64,000 nt of DNA from Candidatus Pantoea soli. GTDB lineage: Bacteria; Pseudomonadota; Gammaproteobacteria; Enterobacterales; Enterobacteriaceae. Position 1 is the first letter of the stretch. Each line of letters starts with the position of its first letter. Under the pieces are notes generated by a model. The model did no database searches, had not been told where the DNA came from, and saw only the letters and a list, made by a program, of their open reading frames with translations. Below are positions 54,294-62,701 of this stretch, in pieces. The DNA lies in contig NZ_CP032702.1 of the NCBI RefSeq assembly GCF_007833795.1, positions 806,001 to 870,000 on the forward strand. The letters are read 5' to 3'. Position numbers and translations under genes: made by a program.

Positions 54294-55690
54294 GGGGTTT
54301 CCATCCCTGTTATTTGTGGCAGGGTAAGCCCCTGCTGTTGCAGTGCGTGGGCGGCGCGTAGCGCCAGATGCTCTTTAAAGGGGGCGGCTATCAGCTGCAG
54401 GCCAATCGGCAAGCCGCTGGCAGTTGGCAGCGGAACCGTGCACACCGGTAATCCGAGGAAAGAGATCGGCTGCGTCAGCATGCCCATGCTGGCACGCGTC
54501 GGTAAAGACTGGCCATTGATAAAGATCGTTTCCTGTCCCACCGTGGTGGCGCTGCATGGCGTGGCCGGTGCAATCAGCACATCAATATGACGAAACAGCG
54601 GCAGCACCTGCTGCTGAAAATGACGACGGAAACGCTGCGCCTGCACGTACCACGCAGCAGGCAGCATGGCACCAGCCAGTAACCGCTCGCGCGAATGCGG
54701 CTCGAACTGCTGCGGAGCGCTGCGCAGCGCCGGCAGATAGTGATTACCGCCTTCAGCCGCTGTCAGGATAAACGCGGCGGAGCGGGCCAGTTCCGCTTCG
54801 GGCAGGGTGATCTCTGCGTCAGCCTGCAGTGCTTTGGCCGCTGCCGCCACGGCCGCGCGCGCATCGTCATTACACCAGGTGGCAAAATAGCCGCCCAGCA
54901 CGGCGCAGCGCAGCCCCTCCGCCCCGGCGTGCAGCGTGGTACCGGCTGGCTGTACCGGCTGCTGCGCCTGAAAGGCATCGGTGGGATCGGCACCCTGCAG
55001 GGCATCGTACACCTGCGTTAAATCTTCCACCGAACGGGCCAGCGGCCCGATATGGTCGAGGCTGGCAACAAAGGGATGGCTGCCGCTGCGTGATAACCGG
55101 CCAAAGGTGGGTTTCAGACCAAAGATCCCGCACAGCGAGGCGGGAACGCGAATGGAGCCGTTGGTGTCCGTGCCAAGCGAAAAATGCACCAGCCCGGCTG
55201 CCACCGCCGCCGCCGATCCGCCGGACGATCCACCGGCGATGCGGGTTAAATCGCGCGGGTTACGTGTTGCACCATAGTGCGTGTTTTCCGTGGTGAAGCC
55301 ATACGCATAAGCATCCATGTTCAGCATGCCGGAGAGCAGCGCGCCGCAGCGTTGCAACTGCGCGACTGCCCAGGCATCCTGCGCGGCAGCAGGCCGCTGT
55401 GCAAACAGCTGCGCACCTGCCAGTGTGGTGTGCTCCGCCACGTCAAACAGATTCTTGACCGCATAAGGCACGCCGGCCAGCGGCGGCAGCTTTTCACCGC
55501 GCCGGCGCTTTTGATCGATCTGTTCCGCTTCCTGCAGCATGCGCTGCCCCGTGACGGCGGTCCAGGCGTTCAGCGCCGGGTTGTGCTGCTCAATTGCCTG
55601 CAGTGTCTGGCGCGCCACGTCGCGCGCGCTGAGATCGCCCTGCGCCAGCGCCTGCTGCAGCTGCGTAATAGAGAGAGAGGCCAGCTTCAT
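54290..55690 (-). CDS. hpxY: HpxY, amidase-signature hydrolase (AtzE-like) for oxalurate
   Basis: A 466-aa amidase-signature enzyme of the AtzE/HpxY branch. The Ser-cisSer-Lys triad is visible: Lys79 in [13 protein letters not shown], a serine at 155/156 in [15 protein letters not shown], and Ser179 in [14 protein letters not shown]. AtzE needs a small partner, AtzG; here the matching partner hpxX is fused by a 4-bp overlap just upstream. Within the hpx pathway it probably acts on oxalurate to give oxamate, but this step is inferred from gene order and homology. Confidence 0.82.
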   Translation of the reverse strand: MKLASLSITQLQQALAQGDLSARDVARQTLQAIEQHNPALNAWTAVTGQRMLQEAEQIDQKRRRGEKLPPLAGVPYAVKNLFDVAEHTTLAGAQLFAQRPAAAQDAWAVAQLQRCGALLSGMLNMDAYAYGFTTENTHYGATRNPRDLTRIAGGSSGGSAAAVAAGLVHFSLGTDTNGSIRVPASLCGIFGLKPTFGRLSRSGSHPFVASLDHIGPLARSVEDLTQVYDALQGADPTDAFQAQQPVQPAGTTLHAGAEGLRCAVLGGYFATWCNDDARAAVAAAAKALQADAEITLPEAELARSAAFILTAAEGGNHYLPALRSAPQQFEPHSRERLLAGAMLPAAWYVQAQRFRRHFQQQVLPLFRHIDVLIAPATPCSATTVGQETIFINGQSLPTRASMGMLTQPISFLGLPVCTVPLPTASGLPIGLQLIAAPFKEHLALRAAHALQQQGLTLPQITGMETP

Positions 55691-55872
55691 GGATGGAACA
55701 CTCCTGCCACTTCAAGGCGATCGTCCAGCGGCAGCGCCATCAGCGGCTGCGCCATGGCGGCAATCCGCGAGAACTGCATCAGCAGCTCTGCCCGACGCAC
55801 GTCGTCCAGTTCCAGTGCCAGAATCTGCTCCATCTGCGCAATATACTGCGCCCAGTCCGGTTGTGTACTCAT
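55687..55872 (-). CDS. hpxX: HpxX, small DUF4089 (AtzG-like) subunit
   Basis: A 61-aa protein of the DUF4089/AtzG family, helical, with the core LDDVRRAELLMQFSRIAAMA and closing [14 protein letters not shown]. AtzG wraps around the amidase AtzE, much as GatC does with GatA. It lies between hpxW (11 bp) and hpxY (4-bp overlap), which fits equal expression with HpxY. Easily missed by annotation because of its size. Confidence 0.85.
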   Translation of the reverse strand: MSTQPDWAQYIAQMEQILALELDDVRRAELLMQFSRIAAMAQPLMALPLDDRLEVAGVFHP

Positions 55873-55883
55873 GGTTTCCTCCG

Positions 55884-57470
55884 TTAAAAACCGGCGGCGC
55901 TGCCGTTACTGCGCGGATCGAACGCGCCTTCCAGCATGCCGTTGTTATGTCTGATGATGGCGCCGGCATGGCCGACCACTTCGCTGAAATCAGGCAGCAG
56001 CTCCACCTCATGCCCGAGCGCGCGCAGGCGCTGCACGGTTTCCGGTGCAAAACGCGCTTCCAGCTTGAGCGAATCAGAGGATTCTCCCCACGTGCGGCCC
56101 AACAGCCAGCGCGGCGCACTTACGGCCTGCTGCAGCGGCAGGCCCTGTATTACATGCCGGGTAAAAATCGCCGCCTGGGTCTGGGGCTGGCCATCGCCAC
56201 CCATGGAGCCGTACACCAGCGTGCGGCCATCTTTCAGCCGTGCAGCGGCGGGGTTCAGGGTATGAAACGGCTGTTTGCCGGGCAGCAGTGCCAGCAGATG
56301 ATCCGGTTGCAGGCTGAAAGCCGCCCCGCGGTTTTGCCAGGTGATGCCGGTACCGGGCAGCACCACACCGCTGCCAAATTCGTGGTAGATACTCTGGATA
56401 AAGGAGACCGCCAGCCCGCTGCTGTCCATTACCCCCATCCACACGGTATCGCCGGGGCCGCGACCGGTGCCCCAGGCAGCCGCATGATCGTCCCGCACCT
56501 GTGCCGCCAGCGCGGTGAGGTGGTCGCGCGTCAGCAGCGCCTGAAGGTCGGTATCTATGTGGCGCGGATCGGTGATGTGCTTATCGCGCAGCGCGAACGC
56601 TTTTTTCGTGGCTTCAACAATGCGATGCACGGTTTCTGCCTCATCAGCCTGTGCCATGTTCAGGTGATCGGTGATACCCAGGATCGCCAGTGAGACCAGT
56701 CCCTGCGTGGGAGGCGTCATGTTCCAGATGTCGCCTTCACTGTGGGCCAGATGCAGCGGTGTGCAGCGGCGCGCACGCTGCTGCTGTAAATCTGCCAGCG
56801 TGATCGGCATGCCAAGCTTTTGCATTTCCCGGGCCAAATGCTGCGCCAGTTCGCCACGGTAAAAACTCTCCAGCCCCTGATCGCTTAACAGGCTCAGCGT
56901 CTGCGCTAAGGCCGGCTGGGTGAAACGACTCCCTGCCGCCGGCACGCTGCCATCCGGCAGAAAGGTGGCGGCAAAACCGGGCTGATGCAGTAATTCGTGC
57001 TGTTTGGCCGCGGTGGCAGCGGCCTGTGAGGCGGTCACCGGAATACCGTCGGCGGCGTAGCGCAGCGCATCACGTAACAGGCGGGAGAGGGGCAGCGGTG
57101 CGGCACCGAGTTCGGCGGCCAGCGTCAGGGCTTCCTGCCAGCCGCTGACGGTGCCCGCCACGGTCAGCGCCGCCTTTGGCCCGCGATGGGGGATGTGACT
57201 TTCGCCGGAGTAGAAATCGCGGTGCGCCAGCGCGCCTGCGGCTCCGCTGGCATCAATGGCGATCGGATCGCCGTGTGGCGGCACCACCAGCCAGAAACCA
57301 TCGCCGCCCAGCCCATTCATGTGCGGATAAACCACCGCAATGGTTGCCGCCGCCGCGACCATTGCCTGTAATGCGTTACCGCCTTCACGCAGCACCGCTA
57401 AGGCGCTTTCGCTGGCGAGGTGATGCGGCGTCACCGCCATGCCCTGCGGGGCCATATTGCTCTGGATCAT
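55884..57470 (-). CDS. hpxW: Oxamate amidohydrolase proenzyme HpxW (gamma-glutamyltransferase-like)
   Basis: A 528-aa Ntn-hydrolase of the gamma-glutamyltranspeptidase superfamily; Klebsiella HpxW cleaves oxamate to oxalate and ammonia. Autocleavage should occur before Thr342 (GPGDTVWMGVMDSSGLAVSF), which aligns with the nucleophile threonine of E. coli GGT, giving large and small chains. Other family segments are MNGLGGDGFWLVV, TVAGTVSGWQEALTLAAELG and SMGGDGQPQTQAAIF. There is no signal peptide, unlike periplasmic GGT. The start at 57470 (MIQSNMAPQGMAVTPHHLAS) was preferred over an ATG 13 codons up. First gene of hpxWXYZ, divergent from hpxU. Confidence 0.87.
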   Translation of the reverse strand: MIQSNMAPQGMAVTPHHLASESALAVLREGGNALQAMVAAAATIAVVYPHMNGLGGDGFWLVVPPHGDPIAIDASGAAGALAHRDFYSGESHIPHRGPKAALTVAGTVSGWQEALTLAAELGAAPLPLSRLLRDALRYAADGIPVTASQAAATAAKQHELLHQPGFAATFLPDGSVPAAGSRFTQPALAQTLSLLSDQGLESFYRGELAQHLAREMQKLGMPITLADLQQQRARRCTPLHLAHSEGDIWNMTPPTQGLVSLAILGITDHLNMAQADEAETVHRIVEATKKAFALRDKHITDPRHIDTDLQALLTRDHLTALAAQVRDDHAAAWGTGRGPGDTVWMGVMDSSGLAVSFIQSIYHEFGSGVVLPGTGITWQNRGAAFSLQPDHLLALLPGKQPFHTLNPAAARLKDGRTLVYGSMGGDGQPQTQAAIFTRHVIQGLPLQQAVSAPRWLLGRTWGESSDSLKLEARFAPETVQRLRALGHEVELLPDFSEVVGHAGAIIRHNNGMLEGAFDPRSNGSAAGF

Positions 57471-57505
57471 AATGCACTCTTGTTCGGGTACGTCCGGTTG
57501 CAGAA

Positions 57506-57521
57506 GCAAGAGCTGTTCCAG
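57506..57521 (-). promoter_or_regulatory. Candidate sigma-54 promoter of hpxWXYZ
   Basis: On the minus strand TGGAACAGCTCTTGCT has GG-N10-GC spacing and an intact TTGCT -12 element. It differs from TGGCACGNNNNTTGCW at two positions only. Transcription would start near 57494, 24 bp before the hpxW ATG. Confidence 0.6.
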
Positions 57522-57565
57522 TTTTGCGGTGCGTTCACTGTGGATCGATTTATGCTAGCTTGTGC

Positions 57566-57581
57566 TGAAACAAAAGTTACA
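57566..57581. promoter_or_regulatory. Candidate HpxU operator in the hpxW/hpxU gap
   Basis: TGAAACAAAAGTTACA is an inverted repeat of TGWAAC around AAAA, ending 9 bp before the hpxU start. The same core, TGAAACAAAAG, recurs on the opposite strand upstream of hpxF. Its placement suggests autoregulation of hpxU and possible control of hpxW. Confidence 0.55.
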
Positions 57582-57590
57582 GGACCGGAT

Positions 57591-58430
57591 ATGAAACAGC
57601 TTGATGAACGCCTCCGCAGTCACTATCCGCAGCTGTCGCCGCAGGAGCAGCGCATCGCCGACTTTGTGTTTGACCATTTTGACGACATGATCAGCTACAA
57701 CAGCGCAGAGCTGGCGCGGCTGAGCGGGGTGTCTAAAGCGACGGTCAGTCGCCTGTTCAAACGTCTTGGCTATGAAAAATACAAAGACATGCGCGATGAG
57801 CTGCGCATCCTGCGCCAGAGCGGTATGCCGCTGACCGATAACCGGGATGCGGTGCAGGGCAACACCTTACTGTCGCGTCACTATAAGCAGGAGATGGCGA
57901 ACCTGACGCAGTGGGTTAATAGCATCGATGCGCAGCAGTTTGGCGACGTCATTCAGGCGCTGAGCGCCGCCCGCCGCATCTTTATTATCGGCATGCGCAA
58001 TGCCTATCCGGTGGCGCTGCACCTGCGCCAGCAGCTGATACAGGCGCGTGCGCAGGTGTTTTTACTGCCGCAGCCCGGACAAACGCTGGGGGAAGAACTG
58101 GTGGATATCACCCCCGAGGATGTGGTGGTGGTGATGGCATTCCGGCGACGTCCGCGCATCATTCGCCCGCTGATGCAGCAGCTGCAGCAGCAGCATGTGC
58201 CGGTGCTGGCGCTGTGCGAGCCGCAGGCGCAGGGGGTAACGTCGCTGGCGCGCTGGCAGCTGTGTGCCCCGCTGGACAGCGTTTCGGCATTTGACAGCTA
58301 CGCATCGGCCATGAGCCTGATAAACCTGGTGGCCAATGCCTTGCTGCACGAGATGCTGTCGCAGGGGCGTCAGCGCATCCACCATATTGCCGATCTTTAC
58401 CAGCAGCTGGACGAGCTGGAACACCGCTAG
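57591..58430 (+). CDS. hpxU: RpiR-family repressor HpxU
   Basis: A 279-aa RpiR/MurR-type regulator. The N-terminal helix-turn-helix (residues 1-77) includes NSAELARLSGVSKATVSRLF and KRLGYEKYKDMRDEL. The C-terminal SIS domain (about 105-245; RRIFIIGMRNAYPVALHLRQ) normally binds a phosphosugar but here should respond to a ureide such as allantoate. The start at 57591 follows ACAGGACCGGAT. Klebsiella HpxU, as I recall, represses the allantoate genes; the location between hpxWXYZ and hpxFGHIJK supports this. Confidence 0.82.
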   Translation: MKQLDERLRSHYPQLSPQEQRIADFVFDHFDDMISYNSAELARLSGVSKATVSRLFKRLGYEKYKDMRDELRILRQSGMPLTDNRDAVQGNTLLSRHYKQEMANLTQWVNSIDAQQFGDVIQALSAARRIFIIGMRNAYPVALHLRQQLIQARAQVFLLPQPGQTLGEELVDITPEDVVVVMAFRRRPRIIRPLMQQLQQQHVPVLALCEPQAQGVTSLARWQLCAPLDSVSAFDSYASAMSLINLVANALLHEMLSQGRQRIHHIADLYQQLDELEHR

Positions 58431-58433
58431 CGG

Positions 58434-58448
58434 GCACCCTTTTGGTGC
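58434..58448 (+). promoter_or_regulatory. Candidate NtrC-binding dyad upstream of hpxF
   Basis: GCACC-CTTTT-GGTGC is a perfect dyad with the half-sites and 5-bp spacing of enterobacterial NtrC enhancers (GCACC-N5-GGTGC). It lies about 140 bp upstream of the expected sigma-54 start, like the far glnA site. A second, weaker GCACT follows 4 bp later. The same hairpin could also act as a poor hpxU terminator. Confidence 0.6.
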
Positions 58449-58466
58449 TTTGCACTCTTTTTGATC

Positions 58467-58483
58467 GCCCTGCATTGCAGGGC
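58467..58483. promoter_or_regulatory. Unassigned 17-bp perfect palindrome upstream of hpxF
   Basis: GCCCTGCATTGCAGGGC is a perfect inverted repeat around a central T, between the NtrC-like dyad and the sigma-54 promoter. I do not recognise the binding protein; it could also be a hairpin at the end of the hpxU transcript. Confidence 0.4.
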
Positions 58484-58554
58484 CTCTCCGGCTGACAACC
58501 GCGTCAATCCGCTTACCATCATATTTCTCCCGCTTTTTTAACCGCAGCCGCACC

Positions 58555-58570
58555 TGGCACATTAGTTGCA
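58555..58570 (+). promoter_or_regulatory. Sigma-54 promoter of hpxFGHIJK
   Basis: TGGCACATTAGTTGCA has perfect -24 (TGGCAC) and -12 (TTGCA) elements with GG-N10-GC spacing. It is 52 bp before the hpxF start. With the NtrC-like dyad it indicates nitrogen-limitation control through RpoN. Confidence 0.8.
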
Positions 58571-58583
58571 GATCACGTAATCA

Positions 58584-58599
58584 GGAATCTTTTGTTTCA
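58584..58599. promoter_or_regulatory. Candidate HpxU operator at the hpxF transcription start
   Basis: On the minus strand TGAAACAAAAGATTCC shares TGAAACAAAAG with the hpxU-proximal palindrome; the second half-site is degenerate. It covers the expected +1 region of the sigma-54 promoter, a good repressor position. Confidence 0.5.
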
Positions 58600-58622
58600 T
58601 GCTTACGTTACCGGGGTGCATA

Positions 58623-59408
58623 ATGAAAAAGCTTTTACTGGCAGTAGCAGGCGCAGCATTACTGATGGCTCAGGCGGGCAGCGCACTGGCCGATCAGCTG
58701 CAGGATATCCAGAAACGCGGCGTGATCCGTATCGCTGTACCGCAGGATTTCCCGCCGTTTGGTTCGGTCGGCACGGACCTGCAGCCGCAGGGTTACGACA
58801 TTGATATGGCGAAATACCTCGCGAAGCAGATGAAACTGAAGTTGCAGCTGGTGCCGGTCTCCAGCGCCAACCGCGTGCCTTATCTGCAGACGGATAAAGT
58901 GGATCTGGTGATCTCCAGCATGGGGAAAAACGCGGAGCGTGAAAAAGTCATCGATTTCAGCCGCGCTTACGCGCCCTTTTTCCTTGGCGTCTTTGGTCCG
59001 AAAGGGGAGCCGCTGAAAGACGCGGCGGCGCTGAGCGGAAAATCGATAGGTGTCACGCGTGGCGCGGTGGAAGACATGGTGCTGAGCGATGTGGCACCCA
59101 AAGATGCGCAGGTGAAACGTTACGAAGATAACAACACCACGCTCTCGGCCTACTTATCCGGTCAGGTGCAGTATGTGGCCACCGGTAACCTGGTCGTGGC
59201 GGCGATTGCGCGCCAGAACGCTGAAAAAGCCCCGGTGCCGCAGTTTATGCTGAAGGATTCACCATGCTATATCGGGCTGAAAAAAAATGAGCCGGCGCTG
59301 AAAGAGAAAGTGAATGCGCTGATTGAGCAGGGCATTAAAGACGGCACGCTGAACGCACTCTCGGAAGAGTGGCTGAAAGCGCCGCTGCCTGCCAGCCTCG
59401 GTGCCTGA
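58623..59408 (+). CDS. hpxF: ABC transporter substrate-binding protein, probable allantoate binder
   Basis: A 261-aa periplasmic binding protein of the polar amino-acid family (SBP type 3). The signal peptide MKKLLLAVAGAALLMAQAGS is cleaved near ALA-DQLQ. The two-lobe ligand fold shows RGVIRIAVPQDFPPFGSVG, YDIDMAKYLAKQM, VDLVISSMGKNAEREKVIDF and an arginine in NRVPYLQTDK. The start at 58623 was chosen over an ATG 8 codons up. First of six co-directional genes behind the sigma-54 promoter. Symbols hpxF-hpxK are given by gene order with Klebsiella. Confidence 0.75.
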   Translation: MKKLLLAVAGAALLMAQAGSALADQLQDIQKRGVIRIAVPQDFPPFGSVGTDLQPQGYDIDMAKYLAKQMKLKLQLVPVSSANRVPYLQTDKVDLVISSMGKNAEREKVIDFSRAYAPFFLGVFGPKGEPLKDAAALSGKSIGVTRGAVEDMVLSDVAPKDAQVKRYEDNNTTLSAYLSGQVQYVATGNLVVAAIARQNAEKAPVPQFMLKDSPCYIGLKKNEPALKEKVNALIEQGIKDGTLNALSEEWLKAPLPASLGA

Positions 59409-59411
59409 GCC

Positions 59412-60077
59412 ATGACGCAGCTTAACTTCGCTGATCTCTGGCCGCACTGGCCGGCGCTGCTGGCCGGTCTGTGGGTGACGGTGCAGCTGACGGTGCTGGC
59501 GACGCTGGGCGGCGTCAGCCTCGGGATTCTGGGCGCGGCGCTGCGCAGCGGCAGACCCAGCTGGGCCAGCCGCCTGTGGGGCGTCTACGTCGAGCTGATT
59601 CGCAACACACCGTTTGTGGTACAGCTGTTCTTCATCGTATTTGGCCTGCCTAATCTGGGGCTGAAACTCACGGCAGGTGAGGCCGCGCTGCTGGCGATGC
59701 TGGTTAATCTTGGCGCTTACAGCACGGAAATTATTCGCGCCGGGATTCAGGTGACACCGAAAGGGCAGTGGGAAGCCGGCCGCGTACTGGGACTGAGCCG
59801 CACGCAGACTTTTATCCGCGTGGTGCTGCCGCCGTCGCTGCAGCGCATTTACCCGGCGCTGGTCAGCCAGTGCATCATCGTGATGCTCGGCTCCTCGGTG
59901 GTATCGCAGGTCTCCTATGAAGAGCTGACGTTTGCCGCCAACCTGATTCAGTCACGCACCTTTTTGAGCTTTGAAGTCTATCTGGTGACCACGCTGATTT
60001 ATCTGGCGTTGTCGATCGCCATGCGTCAGCTGCTGCTGGCGCTGGGGCGCAAATGGTTTGGAGCGCAGCCCGCATGA
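59412..60077 (+). CDS. hpxG: ABC transporter permease (amino-acid/ureide type), first
   Basis: A 221-aa inner-membrane permease of the HisM/GlnP family with about five hydrophobic segments. The coupling EAA loop is QWEAGRVLGLSRTQTFIRVV, and the entry signature is LIRNTPFVVQLFFIVFGLP. It follows hpxF by 3 bp and overlaps the second permease by 4 bp (ATGA), so the two probably form a heterodimer. Confidence 0.78.
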   Translation: MTQLNFADLWPHWPALLAGLWVTVQLTVLATLGGVSLGILGAALRSGRPSWASRLWGVYVELIRNTPFVVQLFFIVFGLPNLGLKLTAGEAALLAMLVNLGAYSTEIIRAGIQVTPKGQWEAGRVLGLSRTQTFIRVVLPPSLQRIYPALVSQCIIVMLGSSVVSQVSYEELTFAANLIQSRTFLSFEVYLVTTLIYLALSIAMRQLLLALGRKWFGAQPA

Positions 60078-60730
60078 CAACGTTTACTGACTGGGACATC
60101 CTGCGCAATCTGCTACTGGCCGCACGCTGGACGCTGTTGCTGTCGCTGGTGGCCTTTTTCGGCGGCACGCTGGTTACGCTGCCGCTGCTGTTTCTGCGTT
60201 TGCTGAAGCGGCCGTGGCTGCTGCGCCTGGTGCGTGGCTATACCGAACTGTTTCAGGGCACGCCGCTGCTGATGCAGCTGTTTCTCGCTTTCTTTGGTGT
60301 CGGGCTGTTTGGCATCGACGTGGCGCCCTGGACGGCAGCGTCGCTGGCGCTGACGCTCTACACCAGCGCGTTTCTGGTGGATATCTGGTATGGCAGTATT
60401 CGCGCCTTGCCGAAAGGGCAGTGGGAGGCGGCGCGCTGCCTGGGTCTGAACTTTGGTCAGACGCTGGTGCGCGTGGTGGCGCCGCAGGCGATTCGCATTG
60501 CGATTGCGCCAACCGTGGGGTTTGCTGTGCAGGTGATCAAAGGTACGGCGCTGGCCTCCATCATTGGCTTCGTCGAACTGACCAAAGCCGGCACCATTCT
60601 TAATAACGTGACCTATCAACCGTTTAAAGTATTTGGCCTGGTCGCGCTGGGCTACTTCCTGATGTGTTATCCGCTGTCGCGTTACAGCCAGTATCTGGAG
60701 AAAAAATTCAATGCCGCTCATCACCATTAA
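60074..60730 (+). CDS. hpxH: ABC transporter permease (amino-acid/ureide type), second
   Basis: A 218-aa permease paralogous to the previous gene. LLRLVRGYTELFQGTPLLMQ is the entry signature and QWEAARCLGLNFGQTLVRVV the coupling loop. The start at 60074 gives MTTFTDWDILRNLLLAARWT and overlaps the upstream stop; a start 7 codons earlier was rejected. It overlaps the ATPase gene by 20 bp. Confidence 0.78.
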   Translation: MTTFTDWDILRNLLLAARWTLLLSLVAFFGGTLVTLPLLFLRLLKRPWLLRLVRGYTELFQGTPLLMQLFLAFFGVGLFGIDVAPWTAASLALTLYTSAFLVDIWYGSIRALPKGQWEAARCLGLNFGQTLVRVVAPQAIRIAIAPTVGFAVQVIKGTALASIIGFVELTKAGTILNNVTYQPFKVFGLVALGYFLMCYPLSRYSQYLEKKFNAAHHH

Positions 60731-61442
60731 TCAGGTCCAGAAGTACTACGGCGATAACCACGTGCTGAAAGGGGTCGATCTGGATATCGATAACGGCGAA
60801 GTGATCTCCATCATTGGCCGCAGCGGCTCGGGCAAAAGCACCCTGCTGCGCTGCATGAACGGGCTGGAAGGGTATCAGGAGGGCAGCATCAAGCTGGGCG
60901 GCATGACCATCACCGATCGCGAATCGCAGGCGCGGGAAATCAGCCGCTCTGTAGGGATGGTGTTCCAGAACTTTAACCTGTTCCCGCACATGACGGCGCT
61001 GGAAAACGTCATGCTGGCACCACGCCGCGTGCTGAAGAAAAGCGAAGCCGAATGCCGCGCGCTGGCCACGCAGATGCTGGAGAAGGTCGGGCTCGGCGAA
61101 CGCCTCCATTACTATCCGGCCAGTCTTTCCGGCGGGCAGCAGCAGCGCGTGGCGATTGCCCGGGCGCTGGCGATGCAGCCCAAAGTCTTACTGTGTGACG
61201 AAATCACCTCGGCGCTGGACCCGGAACTGGTGGGTGAAGTGCTGAAAGTGCTGGAGCAGCTTGCTGCTGAAGGCATGACGCTGATTCTCGTCACGCATGA
61301 AATGAACTTCGCCCGCGACGTGGGCGACCGCGTGGTCTTTATGCATCAGGGGCGCGTCTGGGAGCAGGGCGACAGCAAAACGCTGTTTGCCAACCCGCAA
61401 AGCGCTGAGCTGAAGCAGTTTATCTCGACCGTGCGTCTCTAA
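60711..61442 (+). CDS. hpxI: ABC transporter ATP-binding protein (amino-acid/ureide type)
   Basis: A 243-aa ATPase of the GlnQ/HisP family. Walker A is GRSGSGKST (residues 36-44), the signature [15 protein letters not shown], Walker [15 protein letters not shown], and the H-loop [10 protein letters not shown]. It completes a four-part importer; its neighbours encode enzymes for allantoate, so allantoate is the likely cargo. hpxJ follows 23 bp later. Confidence 0.8.
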   Translation: MPLITINQVQKYYGDNHVLKGVDLDIDNGEVISIIGRSGSGKSTLLRCMNGLEGYQEGSIKLGGMTITDRESQAREISRSVGMVFQNFNLFPHMTALENVMLAPRRVLKKSEAECRALATQMLEKVGLGERLHYYPASLSGGQQQRVAIARALAMQPKVLLCDEITSALDPELVGEVLKVLEQLAAEGMTLILVTHEMNFARDVGDRVVFMHQGRVWEQGDSKTLFANPQSAELKQFISTVRL

Positions 61443-61465
61443 GCTTCTGAACTAAGGAACCGATC

Positions 61466-62701
61466 ATGGATATCAGCCAGTTTTCGCAAATCAATCCACC
61501 ACAGCGCCTGCTGATGGGGCCGGGCCCAATCAATGCCGACCCGCGCGTGCTGCGCGCCATGTCGAGCCAGCTGATCGGCCAGTACGATCCGGCGATGACC
61601 CATTACATGAATGAAGTGATGGCGCTGTACCGCGGTGTCTTTCGTACAGAAAACCGCTGGACGTTGCTGATCGATGGTACGTCCCGCGCCGGTATCGAAG
61701 CGATACTGCTGTCGGCGATCCGTCCGGGCGATAAAGTGCTGGTGCCGGTATTTGGCCGCTTCGGGCATCTGCTATGCGAAATCGCGCGCCGCTGCCGCGC
61801 CGAGGTGCACACCATTGAGGTGCCCTGGGGTGAAGTATTTACGCCGGATCAGATTGAAGACGCCCTCAAAAAAGTCCAGCCGCGTCTGCTGCTGACGGTG
61901 CAGGGCGATACCTCAACCACCATGCTGCAGCCGCTGAATGAGCTGGGTGCCCTCTGCCGGAAATATGGCGTGCTGCTCTACACCGATGCCACCGCCTCGC
62001 TGGGCGGTAACGCGCTGGAGACGGATGCATGGGGGCTGGATGCGGTGTCCGCCGGGATGCAGAAGTGCCTGGGCGGGCCGTCCGGCACGTCGCCAGTCAC
62101 GCTGAGCCCGCAGATGGAGGCGGTGATCCGCCAGCGCAAATGCGTGGAGCAGGGGATTCGCACCGCCGCGCATCAGGATGGCGCTGATGAGATGATCTAC
62201 TCCAACTACTTTGACCTCGGCATGATCATGGATTACTGGGGGCCGGAGCGCCTGAATCACCATACCGAAGCCACCACGGCCCTGTTTGGTGCGCGTGAGT
62301 GCGCGCGCCTGCTGCTGCAGGAAGGGCTGGATAACAGCATCGCCCGCCATAAACTGCACGGCAATGCGCTGCTGAAAGGGATTCAGGGCATGGAACTTGA
62401 AACCTTCGGCGACCTGCGCCACAAGATGAATAACGTGCTGGGCGTGGTGATCCCGGCGGGCATTGATGGCGATCGGGTGCGCAAGCTGATGCTGGAGGAT
62501 TTCGGCATTGAGATCGGCACCTCTTTTGGTCCGCTGCACGGAAAAGTGTGGCGCATTGGCACCATGGGATACAACGCGCGCAAAGATTGCGTGATGCAGA
62601 CCCTGAGCGCGCTGGAAGCGGTGCTGAATCACTGCGGCTTCCGCACCACCCAAGGCGCCGGACTGCAGGCGGCATGGGATCACTACGGGAGCCATGCATG
62701 A
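61466..62701 (+). CDS. hpxJ: (S)-ureidoglycine-glyoxylate aminotransferase HpxJ
   Basis: A 411-aa PLP enzyme of the alanine-glyoxylate/serine-pyruvate aminotransferase class (PucG-like). It transfers the amino group of ureidoglycine to glyoxylate, giving oxalurate and glycine. The start ATG follows CTAAGGAACCGATC. Landmarks are LLMGPGPINADPRVLRAMSS, SRAGIEAILLSAIRPGDKVL and the PLP lysine Lys200 in AVSAGMQKCLGGPSGTSP. It overlaps hpxK by 4 bp, tying together production and use of ureidoglycine. Confidence 0.88.
   Translation: MDISQFSQINPPQRLLMGPGPINADPRVLRAMSSQLIGQYDPAMTHYMNEVMALYRGVFRTENRWTLLIDGTSRAGIEAILLSAIRPGDKVLVPVFGRFGHLLCEIARRCRAEVHTIEVPWGEVFTPDQIEDALKKVQPRLLLTVQGDTSTTMLQPLNELGALCRKYGVLLYTDATASLGGNALETDAWGLDAVSAGMQKCLGGPSGTSPVTLSPQMEAVIRQRKCVEQGIRTAAHQDGADEMIYSNYFDLGMIMDYWGPERLNHHTEATTALFGARECARLLLQEGLDNSIARHKLHGNALLKGIQGMELETFGDLRHKMNNVLGVVIPAGIDGDRVRKLMLEDFGIEIGTSFGPLHGKVWRIGTMGYNARKDCVMQTLSALEAVLNHCGFRTTQGAGLQAAWDHYGSHA

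Noticed and set aside
55539..56693. 384-aa plus-strand frame opposite hpxW-hpxX
   Set aside because: Antisense shadow of hpxW with no recognisable domain; the minus-strand genes overlap and couple as a normal operon.
58434..58458. Intrinsic terminator for hpxU
   Set aside because: The 5-bp stem is short and the following T-run is broken by TTTGCAC; the exact GCACC-N5-GGTGC form fits an NtrC site better, though a double role is possible.
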